The notes under the pieces: generated by a model | What the model was told of the DNA's origin: nothing | Database searches by the model: none | The model's input: the letters and a program-made list of their open reading frames with translations, nothing else | Shown: one piece after another, positions 13,741 to 21,881 of the stretch | How the letters are laid out: each line of letters begins with the position of its first letter | Numbering within the stretch: the first letter of the stretch is position 1 | DNA from: Bacteroidota bacterium | GTDB lineage: Bacteria > Bacteroidota > Ignavibacteria > SZUA-365 > JAADGX01 | Length of the DNA stretch: 26,721 bases | Assembly: GCA_024276335.1 (NCBI GenBank) | Contig: JAJRXL010000303.1 | Location: 1-26,721 of the forward strand | Reading direction: 5' to 3' | Translations under genes and position numbers: made by a program

Positions 13741-14535
13741 TCAGGATTCGGAACCGCTATCCTTCGGTTTTTCTTTGTCGCCAGCTTCCGCGCCCGATTT
13801 ATCTGCTTTTTCCTTCTCGGGAGCTTTTTCGTCCGGGGGCGTGTCCACTTCCTTGGTCGCCTTCTTTTCCGTCGCTTCCGTTTCAGCTTCTACCGGGTCG
13901 GTATCGGGGCCATCGGCTGTTTTCTTGGCAGGCTTTTTCTCCCTGGCCTTCTTCGCAGGGGTCTTTTTCCTCGTGGTTTTCTCGGCCTTGGGAGTCTCTT
14001 TCGTTTCCTCCGTCACTTCTTCGCCGGCAGCAACTTCTTCAGCTCCGCTTTTCTCCGCCTGCGCCTCTTTCGACCGCTTCCTCCTTCGATCCTGCGCCTC
14101 CTTTGAACGTTGCACTCTGCGGCGACGCGCTTTTTCATCCTGTCCCTTGTTGAAATCCACCAGCTCTATGATGGCCATTTCCGCGCCGTCACCGAGACGT
14201 CGGCCGAGTTTAACGACCCGAACATATCCGCCCGGTCGATCGCCGACTGCTTCGGCGACCTCACTGAAGAGGATACGCAGTACTTCACGATCGCGGATCA
14301 CCTTCGCTACTTCGCGACGGGCATGAACGTCAATCGGCTCGCCTGCTTTTTCCCGCTTGTACGCATCCCGCGCCCGTGTGATGATTGGTTCCACGAATCG
14401 CCGCGTTTCTTTCGCCTTGGCAGTGGTCGTCTCGATTTTCTTGTGTCGTATCAGCGACGTAATCAAAGCCGACATCAATGCCCGGCGATGACTACTGGTG
14501 CGGTTCAGTTTTCTTCCTTCTACTCTATGTCGCAT
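13741..14535 (-). CDS. rplQ: 50S ribosomal protein L17 with long charged C-terminal tail
   Basis: L17 is a component of the large ribosomal subunit near the peptide exit tunnel. Residues 1-130 match the family: MRHRVEGRKLNRTSSHRRAL at the start and a LGRRLGDGAEMAIIELVD end of the core. Usual bacterial L17 has about 120-130 residues, but this protein has 264. The extra 134 residues are almost only K, E, A, T, D, P and R, with KKTPAKKAREKKPAKK-like runs followed by an acidic stretch, and are probably disordered. It closes the alpha operon, after rpoA, and the terminator follows. The reading frame is open throughout, so the tail is not an obvious frameshift product. Confidence 0.96.
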   Translation of the reverse strand: MRHRVEGRKLNRTSSHRRALMSALITSLIRHKKIETTTAKAKETRRFVEPIITRARDAYKREKAGEPIDVHARREVAKVIRDREVLRILFSEVAEAVGDRPGGYVRVVKLGRRLGDGAEMAIIELVDFNKGQDEKARRRRVQRSKEAQDRRRKRSKEAQAEKSGAEEVAAGEEVTEETKETPKAEKTTRKKTPAKKAREKKPAKKTADGPDTDPVEAETEATEKKATKEVDTPPDEKAPEKEKADKSGAEAGDKEKPKDSGSES

Positions 14536-14564
14536 GACGGGTTACCTCGTTATTGTCCGACGTT

Positions 14565-15554
14565 TCAAGAAACGTCTTCGGTTAAATATTGATCGACATC
14601 CATCCCCCAGGTGAGTCCATGCGCGGCGATGATCTCACCCAATTCCGCCAGGGATTTGCGACCGAAATTCCGGTATTTCAACATGTCGCTCTCCTGGTGA
14701 CGAACCAGTTCACCGAGGGTTTTAATATTCGCGGCCTTCAGGCAGTTATGCGACCTGACGGAAAGTTCGAGAGAATCCACGCTGGTGTTGAGGATTTTCT
14801 TCATCTTTTCCGTTTCACTGTCTTCCTCGGGCTCAGGCTTTCCTTCCTTCAACGACATGTCGAAGTTGAGGAAAAGCTGCACGTGGTCCATAAGGATCCT
14901 CGCGGCCTGTGTGAGCGCGTCCTCCGGGGTGATGGAGCCGTCGGTGGTTATTTCCAGCGTGAGCTTGTCGTAATCCGTACTTTGCCCGACGCGCGTATTC
15001 TCAACCAGGTACTTGACGTTCACGATCGGCGTATAAATAGCATCGATCGCAATCATCCCGACCGGCGCATCGGCGATAGCGTTTTCATCGGCAGGAACGT
15101 AACCCTTGCCCCGCCCGATCCAAAGTTCCATCTCGAGATCGACACCTTCACTCAGCGTCGCGATGTGCTTGTCGAGGTTGAGGATCTCGAACTCGGAGGA
15201 TGCCTTCTGAATATCGGCGGACGTAAACTCGCCCGGTCCCTTGACGGGGACCACGATCCGGTTTGCCTTGTCATTGATCGGTTTCAAACGAACCTCTTTC
15301 AGGTTCAGGACGATCTCGGCAACATCTTCGACTACTCCTTCGATCGTCGAGAACTCGTGCAGGACATTCTCGATTTTCACCCCGATAATGGCAGAGCCCG
15401 GAAGTGAAGACAGCAGGATCCGACGGAAGGAATTCCCGATAGTCACGCCGTAGCCCTTTTCCAGCGGCTGGATTATAAACCGGCCATACGTCGTCGAATA
15501 ACTCGCCTCGTCAAGGACGATGCCGTCAGGCATCTGAATCAAATTCATGGTCAT
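14565..15554 (-). CDS. rpoA: DNA-directed RNA polymerase subunit alpha
   Basis: The alpha subunit forms the dimer on which RNA polymerase assembles, and its C-terminal domain contacts promoter UP elements and activators. The N-terminal domain (about 1-235) shows the conserved GYGVTIGNSFRRILLSSLPG segment region. After an acidic linker (PEPEEDSETEK) the helix-hairpin-helix C-terminal domain follows, with RSHNCLKAANI and RNFGRKSLAELG, which contain the usual DNA-contacting Arg, Asn and Lys. Length is 329 residues, as expected. No clear Shine-Dalgarno site precedes either possible ATG (15554 or 15548). It stands 73 bases after rpsD, one of the widest gaps in the block. Confidence 0.98.
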   Translation of the reverse strand: MTMNLIQMPDGIVLDEASYSTTYGRFIIQPLEKGYGVTIGNSFRRILLSSLPGSAIIGVKIENVLHEFSTIEGVVEDVAEIVLNLKEVRLKPINDKANRIVVPVKGPGEFTSADIQKASSEFEILNLDKHIATLSEGVDLEMELWIGRGKGYVPADENAIADAPVGMIAIDAIYTPIVNVKYLVENTRVGQSTDYDKLTLEITTDGSITPEDALTQAARILMDHVQLFLNFDMSLKEGKPEPEEDSETEKMKKILNTSVDSLELSVRSHNCLKAANIKTLGELVRHQESDMLKYRNFGRKSLAELGEIIAAHGLTWGMDVDQYLTEDVS

Positions 15555-15627
15555 ATCTGTTACGTTTACTATCTAGAGGTTAAAATGCCAGATTCAAAGT
15601 TCGATACTCTCAGCGTGGTCAATCGCA

Positions 15628-16257
15628 TTACTTCGAATACAACTCAATGACCAACTGTTCATGCACTGGTAACGGAATATCCTGACGTTCAGGTATTTCG
15701 AGGAAGGTTCCCTTGAGTGCGGCCTTGTCAAGATTCAGCCAGGGATACATCTGGGTATCCCGCACGCGCTGCACCGAGTTGTGTATGATATCCAGCGACC
15801 GGCTTTGCTCCACGACCTGGATGACGTCGCCAGGTTTCATGAGCATGGAGGGGATATTGACTCGGCGACCGTTTACCGTGAAATGACGGTGGATAATAAG
15901 CTGGCGCGCGGTTTTCCGCGATGGAGCAAGCCCCAGTCGGTAAACCACATTGTCCAAGCGACGCTCCAGCAGCCTGATCAGGTTGGAACCGGTAACCCCC
16001 TTCTGCTGGCTGGCCTTTTGGAAGTAATTACGGAACTGACGTTCAAGCACCCCGTAAATCCGCCGGATTTTTTGTTTTTCGCGGAGCTGTACCCCGTACT
16101 CGGAAATCTTTGTCCGGCGCGCGTGTGCGTGTTGTCCCGGCGGGAAATTCCTCCGCTCCAGCGGACACTTCTCCGTGAAACATTTGGTTCCTTTTAAAAA
16201 GAGCTTCTGGCGTTCCCGCCGGCAAAGCTTGCAGTTTGCGTCAAGATATCGTGCCAT
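15628..16257 (-). CDS. rpsD: 30S ribosomal protein S4, zinc-ligand form
   Basis: S4 is a primary 16S rRNA binder that nucleates assembly of the 30S body and in many bacteria also represses its own operon. The product has 209 residues. Its N-terminus keeps four cysteines (Cys9, Cys12, Cys26, Cys31), the set that binds zinc in some bacterial S4 proteins. The S4 RNA-binding domain is visible from about residue 98 in RLDNVVYRLGLAPSRKTARQ. It lies between rpsK and rpoA as in most alpha operons. The start ATG at 16257 fits the MARYLD beginning of the family. Confidence 0.98.
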   Translation of the reverse strand: MARYLDANCKLCRRERQKLFLKGTKCFTEKCPLERRNFPPGQHAHARRTKISEYGVQLREKQKIRRIYGVLERQFRNYFQKASQQKGVTGSNLIRLLERRLDNVVYRLGLAPSRKTARQLIIHRHFTVNGRRVNIPSMLMKPGDVIQVVEQSRSLDIIHNSVQRVRDTQMYPWLNLDKAALKGTFLEIPERQDIPLPVHEQLVIELYSK

Positions 16258-16283
16258 TCAAACCCTGTTCCAATCGTGATGAA

Positions 16284-16670
16284 TTAAACTCGTCTTTTCT
16301 TCGGCGGACGGCACCCGTTGTGTGGAATCGGGGTGACGTCACGGATGGAAATAATATCCAGCCCCGCGGTCTGAAGCGCCCGGATAGCTGCCTCGCGCCC
16401 GGAGCCGGGACCCTTTACATACACATCGACTTTTCTCAATCCAAGGTCGTATGCTTCCTTCGCCGCGTTCTCGGCCGCCATTTGGGCGGCGTACGGCGTA
16501 TTCTTGCGCGATCCCCTGAATCCCATTTTTCCCGCGCTCGACCACGAAATGGTGTTGCCGTACACGTCCGTTAAGGTGACCATGATATTGTTGAACGTAG
16601 CCTTGATATAAGCCCGTCCGGTTGTATCGACTTGAATCTTCTTCTTGGATTTGCGTGATTGTTTCGCCAC
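16284..16670 (-). CDS. rpsK: 30S ribosomal protein S11
   Basis: S11 sits on the platform of the small subunit and helps shape the mRNA exit region. The 128-residue sequence shows IKATFNNIMVTLTD near residue 23, GPGSGREAAIRAL near residue 90 and the very conserved C-terminal NGCRPPKKRRV. The Asn-Gly in HNGCRPP is the site that forms isoaspartate in some bacteria. It is placed between rpsM and rpsD with short gaps, as in the standard alpha operon. Nothing in the sequence is unusual. Confidence 0.98.
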   Translation of the reverse strand: MAKQSRKSKKKIQVDTTGRAYIKATFNNIMVTLTDVYGNTISWSSAGKMGFRGSRKNTPYAAQMAAENAAKEAYDLGLRKVDVYVKGPGSGREAAIRALQTAGLDIISIRDVTPIPHNGCRPPKKRRV

Positions 16671-16709
16671 AATAGCTCCTTACAATTGTACCTTGAACAT
16701 CCGGATTCG

Positions 16710-17090
16710 TTACTTTCTCGGCGCTTTCTTCTTCCCCGCGACCGTGCGCTTCTTCCCTTTCCGGGTCCGGGCATTGGTCTTGGTGCGCTGTCCGCGAACC
16801 GGCAGCCCTCTCCGATGGCGTAGACCGCGGTAACACCCAATATCCATCAGGCGCTTGATGTTCATCTGCACTTCACCGCGCAGGGCTCCTTCCACCTTGA
16901 AACGGCTCTGGATGATGTTCCGGATCTCACTGACTTCGTCATCATTGAGTTCGTTGACTTTCTTGGCATAGTCAACGCCAGCTTCGTCACAGATTTCCTT
17001 GGCCGTGGATATGCCGATCCCATAGATGTACGTCAGCCCGATGGCAATATGCTTATTCTTGGGTAAATCAACTCCTGCAATGCGTGCCAC
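16710..17090 (-). CDS. rpsM: 30S ribosomal protein S13
   Basis: S13 lies in the head of the small subunit, contacts the P-site tRNA and bridges to the large subunit. The sequence begins MARIAGVDLPKNKHIAIGLT and carries the helix-hairpin-helix-like YGIGISTAKEI segment. The basic tail (GLPVRGQRTKTNARTRKG and more) reaches the tRNA. Length is 126 residues, a little over the E. coli protein because of the Lys/Arg-rich end (KKRTVAGKKKAPRK). It follows rpmJ and precedes rpsK, the usual arrangement. Confidence 0.98.
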   Translation of the reverse strand: MARIAGVDLPKNKHIAIGLTYIYGIGISTAKEICDEAGVDYAKKVNELNDDEVSEIRNIIQSRFKVEGALRGEVQMNIKRLMDIGCYRGLRHRRGLPVRGQRTKTNARTRKGKKRTVAGKKKAPRK

Positions 17091-17134
17091 TGGAAACTCC
17101 TTTTACCTGTTATTCGGAAAGATATTCAACTTCA

Positions 17135-17248
17135 TTATCCTTGCCGTTGCTTATGCTTGGGGTTGGAACAAATAACCCGGACCACGCCTTTACGGCGAAC
17201 GATCTGGCACTTGTCGCACATTTTCTTAACCGATGCACGTACTTTCAT
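17135..17248 (-). CDS. rpmJ: 50S ribosomal protein L36, zinc-binding form
   Basis: This gene of 37 codons plus stop is easily missed because of its size. Translation gives a protein starting MKVRASVKKMCDKC and ending NPKHKQRQG. The zinc ligands Cys11, Cys14, Cys27 and His32 are all present, so this is the zinc-dependent L36 type. It binds 23S rRNA in the large subunit. GGAGA stands seven bases before the ATG at 17248. It lies between infA and rpsM, its standard position. Confidence 0.97.
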   Translation of the reverse strand: MKVRASVKKMCDKCQIVRRKGVVRVICSNPKHKQRQG

Positions 17249-17271
17249 GATGTATTCTCCGTGATTTCCTG

Positions 17272-17490
17272 TTATTTGTATCGATACGTAATGCGTCCCT
17301 TGGTCAAGTCGTACGGCGACAACTCCACCGTCACTTTGTCTCCCTGGAGAATGCGAATGAAGTGCATCCGCATCTTGCCCGACACATGGGCAATGATTTC
17401 GTGTCCGTTATCCAACCGCACCTTGAACATGGCATTCGGCAGCGTATCTGTGACGACCCCGTCAACCGTGATGGCATCTTGTTTAGGCAT
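17272..17490 (-). CDS. infA: Translation initiation factor IF-1
   Basis: IF-1 binds the A site of the 30S subunit and supports IF-2 and IF-3 during initiation. The 72-residue protein is a single S1-like OB domain with the conserved LPNAMFKVRLDNGHEI, HVSGKMRMHFIRI and VTVELSPYDLTKGRITYRYK-type segments. I chose the ATG at 17490 since it gives the family length; a TTG 12 bases upstream is also in frame. GAGG lies very close to the ATG. The first bases overlap the end of map by eight bases, which suggests translational coupling with it. Confidence 0.97.
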   Translation of the reverse strand: MPKQDAITVDGVVTDTLPNAMFKVRLDNGHEIIAHVSGKMRMHFIRILQGDKVTVELSPYDLTKGRITYRYK

Positions 17491-18265
17491 ATTCCTCGAC
17501 AAAATGATTGGTTAATAGTACTGGTCCATTTCTGGAAATGTACACTGTATGTTCAAAATGTGCCGATGGCAGGCCGTCCGCCGTCTGCACCGTCCAGTGA
17601 TCTTCTCCCACGACCACCTCCGCATTGCCCATGTTCACCATCGGTTCGATGGCAAGCGTCATGCCCGCCTTCAGCTTCATTCCCGTGCGCGCGCGTCCGA
17701 AATTCGGGACCTGGGGCTCCTCGTGCAGGTCCCGGCCGATGCCGTGTCCGACCAGGCTGCGCACAACAGAAAACCCGTGTTGTTCCACGTGTGTCTGTAC
17801 GGCGTATGATATATCATACAACCGGTTGCCCACCCGGGCCTGCTCGATACCCCGGAACAAGGATTCGCGCGTCACATCGAGGAGGCGTTGCTTCACACTT
17901 GAAACAGCCCCTACCGTAAACGTCCATGCCCCATCTCCAAACCAACCGTTTTTTCTCGTGCCAACGTCGATCGACACGATATCACCTTCCGCCAATCTGC
18001 GTCGCGAGGGAATGCCGTGCACCACCGCCTCGTTTATGGAAACGCAGAGCGTGGCCGGATACGCAGGCGTTCTCCCATTGCCGCCATAACCTTTGAATGC
18101 CGGTACGGCACCGCACGACCGAATGAAATCTTCCGCCATCCGATCCAACGCCAACGTCTCAATGCCAGGCGCGATATGCGCACCGAGCAACCGGAGCGTA
18201 TCACTGACAATGCGATTGCTTTCCTTCATCAACTCGATTTCTTCTTCACTCTTAAGCGAAACCAT
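17483..18265 (-). CDS. map: Methionine aminopeptidase, type I
   Basis: The enzyme removes the initiator methionine from new proteins in the cytoplasm. The five metal ligands are present: Asp100, Asp111, His174, Glu207 and Glu238, with the additional active-site His83 in VVHGIP. The length of 260 residues and the lack of an N-terminal zinc finger indicate type Ia-like organisation. GGAGA lies just upstream of the ATG. The gene follows secY directly (nine bases) without adk between them, and its end overlaps infA. Co-expression with the translation apparatus is the normal situation for this gene. Confidence 0.98.
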   Translation of the reverse strand: MVSLKSEEEIELMKESNRIVSDTLRLLGAHIAPGIETLALDRMAEDFIRSCGAVPAFKGYGGNGRTPAYPATLCVSINEAVVHGIPSRRRLAEGDIVSIDVGTRKNGWFGDGAWTFTVGAVSSVKQRLLDVTRESLFRGIEQARVGNRLYDISYAVQTHVEQHGFSVVRSLVGHGIGRDLHEEPQVPNFGRARTGMKLKAGMTLAIEPMVNMGNAEVVVGEDHWTVQTADGLPSAHFEHTVYISRNGPVLLTNHFVEEYA

Positions 18266-18274
18266 TAGTCTCCA

Positions 18275-19615
18275 TCACCCTCGTCCTATTCTGCCACGGA
18301 TTTTTCCACTCTTCATGAATCCGTCGTAGTGCCGCATGAGCAGGTGTGATTCGATTTGCTGCATCGTATCCAGCGCTACGCCCACGATGATGAGCAAGCT
18401 CGTACCGCCAAAGAACTGCGCAAAGGACGGCGACACGTTGAGCTTCATCATGAAGGTCGGAAGGATTGCCACCAGGGCCAGGAAAATGGAGCCCGGCAAG
18501 GTGATCTTGGTCAGAATGTTGTCAATATAGTCCGCGGTGTGCTGCCCCGGGCGTATCCCGGGAATAAACCCGCCTTGCTTCTTCATCGTGTCGGACACAT
18601 CCTTGGGGTTGAACGCGATGGCCGTGTAAAAATACGTGAAGAAGATAATCATGATCGCGTATATGATCGCATACACGAACGAATCATACCGGAAATAAAC
18701 GGACAACGTGGCGATGAACTCGCTCTCCGGGAAGAACATGAACAACGTGCTCGGGATGAACATGATCGCCTGCGCAAAGATGATCGGCATAACGCCGGCC
18801 GTGTTCACCCGCATAGGGATGTACTGCGTAACCCCGCCGTACACCTTTCGACCTACGACTCTCTTGGCGTACTGAACCGGGATCCTCCTCGTTCCCTCCG
18901 TGATCATCACGACCGCTGCCACGATAACCGCCATGGCGAGCAAGATGATAACCTCGATGATGATGTTCCGGCTCGTCATGAATTCCCCGATAATCGCATC
19001 CGGGAGCCGGGCGACAATGCCGATGAAGATAATGAGGGAAATGCCGTTGCCGATACCACGGTCGGTAATCTGCTCACCAAGCCACATGAGAAACGTCGTT
19101 GCGCCCGCCAGGATGATCATGCTGGACAACGTAAAAAGCAATCCTTGCACTTCCTGCGGCACGACGGGCATGCCGTTGGGCGCTGTCATGTTTTGCAAGC
19201 GGATACTGACGCCCCATCCCTGCATGAACGCAATGGCAACCGTCCCGTACCTGGTGTACTGGGTGATTTTCTTGCGTCCCTCTTCCCCGCCTTCCTTTTG
19301 CAACTTCTGGAAATACGGAAACACCGCTCCCATGAGCTGCAGGATAATGGATGCCGTGATGTACGGCATGATGCCCAGCGAAAAGATGGCTGCGTTCCGG
19401 AATGCACCGCCGACAAACAGGTCGAAAAGTCCAAATAACGTGTTGGAATCCGCTTGCGATTTGATAAAGTCCGCGAGCACCGAGGTATCCACGCCGGGAA
19501 GCGTAATCTGAGCCCCAAGGCGTACTACAACCAGTAAACCAAGAGTGAACAGGACCCGCTGTCGGAGTTCATGTATCTTGAAAATATTCCGAAGGCTTTC
19601 TCCGATTCCTGCCAT
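18275..19615 (-). CDS. secY: Preprotein translocase subunit SecY
   Basis: SecY forms the protein-conducting channel of the Sec translocon in the cytoplasmic membrane. The 446-residue protein begins with an amphipathic helix (IGESLRNIFKIHELRQRV), then the plug region after LGAQITLPGVDTS, and ten hydrophobic segments. Family signatures GIMPYITASIILQL and the cytoplasmic loop KKQGGFIPGIRPG are visible. It begins two bases after rplO, so its translation is probably coupled to L15. The position between rplO and map is standard for the spc operon. Exported Nos proteins of the next block would depend on this channel. Confidence 0.98.
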   Translation of the reverse strand: MAGIGESLRNIFKIHELRQRVLFTLGLLVVVRLGAQITLPGVDTSVLADFIKSQADSNTLFGLFDLFVGGAFRNAAIFSLGIMPYITASIILQLMGAVFPYFQKLQKEGGEEGRKKITQYTRYGTVAIAFMQGWGVSIRLQNMTAPNGMPVVPQEVQGLLFTLSSMIILAGATTFLMWLGEQITDRGIGNGISLIIFIGIVARLPDAIIGEFMTSRNIIIEVIILLAMAVIVAAVVMITEGTRRIPVQYAKRVVGRKVYGGVTQYIPMRVNTAGVMPIIFAQAIMFIPSTLFMFFPESEFIATLSVYFRYDSFVYAIIYAIMIIFFTYFYTAIAFNPKDVSDTMKKQGGFIPGIRPGQHTADYIDNILTKITLPGSIFLALVAILPTFMMKLNVSPSFAQFFGGTSLLIIVGVALDTMQQIESHLLMRHYDGFMKSGKIRGRIGRG

Positions 19616-19617
19616 GG

Positions 19618-20094
19618 TTACCCTTCTTGGTTAACGGATAGTACTTCGACGCTGCCGCCGGAAGCCGTGATTTTTTCAATGGCCGATTTGCTGAATGCAT
19701 GGGCCTTGACCGTAAGCTTGGTGTTCAAATCACCGTTGCCAAGAATCTTGACCAGATCCCTCGCCTTGGATATCACGCCGTGCTTGATCAATATCCCCGG
19801 GGTGACGAGCCCGTCTTCGAACGCGCCCTTTTGCGCCAATACCTCCAGGCGGCCGACGTTTACAGCGAGGTATTCCACCCGGTTGATGTTCTTGAATCCG
19901 AATTTCGGCACACGGCGGTACAACGGCATCTGGCCACCCTCGAAACCGATCTTTTTCTTGTAACCGGAACGGGACTTCGATCCTTTATGCCCGCGCGTAG
20001 AGGTTCCGCCGCGACCGGAGCCCTGGCCACGCCCCACCCGTTTGCGCTTCTTCGTTGCACCTTCTGCCGGCTTTAAATTTCCCAAGTGATTCAT
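19618..20094 (-). CDS. rplO: 50S ribosomal protein L15
   Basis: L15 is a late-assembling protein of the large subunit with an extended, glycine-rich N-terminus that threads into 23S rRNA. That part is seen in KKRKRVGRGQGSGRGGTSTR and the GQMPLYRRVPKFGF segment. The C-terminal globular domain ends near residue 158. I chose the ATG at 20094 because GGAAG is well placed before it and MNHLGNLKPAEG matches the family; the upstream TTG at 20109 is not needed. It lies between rpmD and secY. Confidence 0.97.
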   Translation of the reverse strand: MNHLGNLKPAEGATKKRKRVGRGQGSGRGGTSTRGHKGSKSRSGYKKKIGFEGGQMPLYRRVPKFGFKNINRVEYLAVNVGRLEVLAQKGAFEDGLVTPGILIKHGVISKARDLVKILGNGDLNTKLTVKAHAFSKSAIEKITASGGSVEVLSVNQEG

Positions 20095-20124
20095 GTCGTG
20101 TTCTTCCAATTCTTTCCCAATGGA

Positions 20125-20310
20125 CTAATCGTTGATCTCTTCAACTTCAACCAGATGCTGCACCACGCGGATCATCCCCCGTATTTGTGGGGTATCTTCG
20201 TGAGTGACAGACCGGTTCGGCCGTCCCAGGCCCAGCGCTTTGATGGTGCGCTTCTGCTTCTCGATTCGCTTGATAATACTTCGCTTCTGCGTTATTCGGA
20301 GTTTCGCCAT
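20125..20310 (-). CDS. rpmD: 50S ribosomal protein L30
   Basis: This small protein of 61 residues belongs to the large subunit. It has the two-layer L30 fold signature: KLRITQKRSIIKR at the start, then LGLGRPNRSV and MIRVVQHLVEVEEI near the end. The start codon is three bases after the rpsE stop, so translation is likely coupled with S5. Some bacterial groups lack rpmD; its presence here is therefore a small taxonomic hint. No unusual residues are seen. Confidence 0.96.
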   Translation of the reverse strand: MAKLRITQKRSIIKRIEKQKRTIKALGLGRPNRSVTHEDTPQIRGMIRVVQHLVEVEEIND

Positions 20311-20313
20311 GAC

Positions 20314-20838
20314 CTATGCCGTCTCTTCTGATTGATGAAACAGTTCCTTCAGTGTCACACCACGCCGTTCCGCGACCATGAACGCATCGTTGAGCGATTT
20401 GAGGGCGACGACCGTCGCTTTCACGGAGTTGTGCGCGTTCGAAGAGCCCATGGATTTTGTCAAAACGTCCTGAATACCCGCCATTTCCAACACCGCGCGC
20501 ACACCGCCGCCGGCAATCAATCCGGTTCCCGGTGAAGCGGGTTTCAATAGCACCTTGCCAGCACCATACTTGCCGATAATGGCATGCGGGATAGTCCCCT
20601 TGATAATAGGAACCGCAAACAGGTTCTTTCGCGCATCCTCGACACCCTTGGCAATGGCGTCGGCAACTTCGTTGGCTTTTCCAAGCCCCACGCCGACATG
20701 CCCCTCACCATCACCGACCACGATGATGGCGTTGAATCCGAAACGCCTTCCGCCCTTGACCACTTTGGCCACGCGGTTGATTTCAACAACCTTTTCCTTT
20801 AATTCCAGGTCGCTAGCCTTGATCCGTGTCGTCAACAA
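20314..20838 (-). CDS. rpsE: 30S ribosomal protein S5 with TTG start
   Basis: S5 sits near the mRNA entry channel and influences decoding accuracy. The N-terminal double-stranded RNA-binding-like domain shows VVKGGRRFGFNAIIVVGDG and VGVGLGKANEVADAI. The C-terminal domain has AGGGVRAVLEMAG and SMGSSNAHNSVKATV. No ATG exists before the conserved region; TTG at 20838 is preceded by AGGAG five bases upstream and is the likely start, with an adjacent TTG as alternative. Length is 174 residues. It lies between rplR and rpmD as usual. Confidence 0.97.
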   Translation of the reverse strand: MLTTRIKASDLELKEKVVEINRVAKVVKGGRRFGFNAIIVVGDGEGHVGVGLGKANEVADAIAKGVEDARKNLFAVPIIKGTIPHAIIGKYGAGKVLLKPASPGTGLIAGGGVRAVLEMAGIQDVLTKSMGSSNAHNSVKATVVALKSLNDAFMVAERRGVTLKELFHQSEETA

Positions 20839-20859
20839 TTGTACTCCTGTTTATCCTGG

Positions 20860-21234
20860 TTAAAAGGTTAAGCCACCTTCCCTGGCTCCATCGGCAAGGG
20901 CTTTCACACGTCCGTGAAAGAGGTAGCCGTTCCTGTCAAACACAACTTTGGTAATATTCTTTTCCAACGCCTTCTTGGCCAGTTCCTTGCCCACACTGGT
21001 GGCCACGTTCATTTTTCCCTTCACGGACTTGAGCTGTTCTTTGAAGTCGCGGGAATTACTCGAAAAGCTGGCCAAGGTATGCCCCGTCTGGTCATCCACG
21101 AGCTGGGCGTAGATATGGTTCAGGCTTCGATACACAACCAGACGAGGCCGTTCGGCCGTCCCCTGGATTTTCCGCCTGATATGATACTTCCGGCGCAAGC
21201 GCCGTTTCTTTAACCGTAAATTCCCTTTTTTCAT
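20860..21234 (-). CDS. rplR: 50S ribosomal protein L18
   Basis: L18 binds 5S rRNA and helps fix it to the large subunit. The basic N-terminus (NLRLKKRRLRRKYHIRRK) is followed by ERPRLVVYRSLNHIYAQLVDD, a segment typical of the family, and by VGKELAKKALEKNI and the FDRNGYLFHGRVKALADGAR end. The length of 124 residues is normal. It lies between rplF and rpsE. The 68-base gap before it is the second widest in the ribosomal block after rpsD-rpoA, but I see no promoter or hairpin in it. Confidence 0.97.
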   Translation of the reverse strand: MKKGNLRLKKRRLRRKYHIRRKIQGTAERPRLVVYRSLNHIYAQLVDDQTGHTLASFSSNSRDFKEQLKSVKGKMNVATSVGKELAKKALEKNITKVVFDRNGYLFHGRVKALADGAREGGLTF

Positions 21235-21302
21235 CGCGTTGTTCTCCTACGAATCGCTTTCATCTTTGGATAAAAACTGAGTTCGTACGCTTTCTCCTGT
21301 TA

Positions 21303-21842
21303 TTACTTGGCTGCCGTCTTACCGGCTTTCTGGCGGATGTATTCGCCCTGGTAGCGAACACCTTTCAATTTGTAGGGTTCAGGCTTGCGGAACGACCTGA
21401 TTTTTGCCGCTACCTGGCCGACCAACTGCTTGTCGATGCCGGAGACACTGATGACATTGGTGCCTTCCACAGTTATCGTAATGCCCTCTGGCGGCACAAA
21501 GGCTATCGTGTGGGAATATCCCAGGTTAAGGAGCAGGAACGCGCCTTTCCATTCCGCGCGGTACCCGACTCCGTGCAGCTCCAGTTTTTTCTCATATCCC
21601 TCCACGACCCCCGTGACAATATTCTGAATGTTGGATCGCACCGTTCCATGAAGCGCGCGGTTTTTCCGCGTCTCGTCAGGGCGTGTGACCGTGATTTCGG
21701 ACGTTCCGATCTCAACATTGATATTCGGATGAATCGCATACGTCATCATCCCCTTTGGGCCTTCCACCGTGAGCAAAAGACCGTCCTTTTGGACTTTGAC
21801 GTTATCGGGGATGCTGACCGGATTTTTACCAACTCGTGACAC
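21303..21842 (-). CDS. rplF: 50S ribosomal protein L6 with GTG start
   Basis: L6 lies near the factor-binding site of the large subunit. The sequence begins MSRVGKNPVSIPDNV and shows two similar domains, with ELHGVGYRAEWKG in the middle and QLVGQVAAKIRSFRKPEPYK near the end, the L6 signature. The start is GTG at 21842 with AGGAG six bases upstream; no ATG is available at the conserved N-terminus. Length is 179 residues. In the PYKLKGVRY motif a Leu stands where Gly is common (PYKGKGIRY), which is a minor variant. Confidence 0.97.
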   Translation of the reverse strand: MSRVGKNPVSIPDNVKVQKDGLLLTVEGPKGMMTYAIHPNINVEIGTSEITVTRPDETRKNRALHGTVRSNIQNIVTGVVEGYEKKLELHGVGYRAEWKGAFLLLNLGYSHTIAFVPPEGITITVEGTNVISVSGIDKQLVGQVAAKIRSFRKPEPYKLKGVRYQGEYIRQKAGKTAAK

Positions 21843-21881
21843 AATGGACTCCTAGAATTACTCTCATCTCACAAATGCATT

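Noticed and set aside
15555..15627. Regulatory element or extra promoter before rpoA
   Set aside because: The 73-base gap has no convincing promoter, hairpin or known S4 target pattern that I could see by eye.
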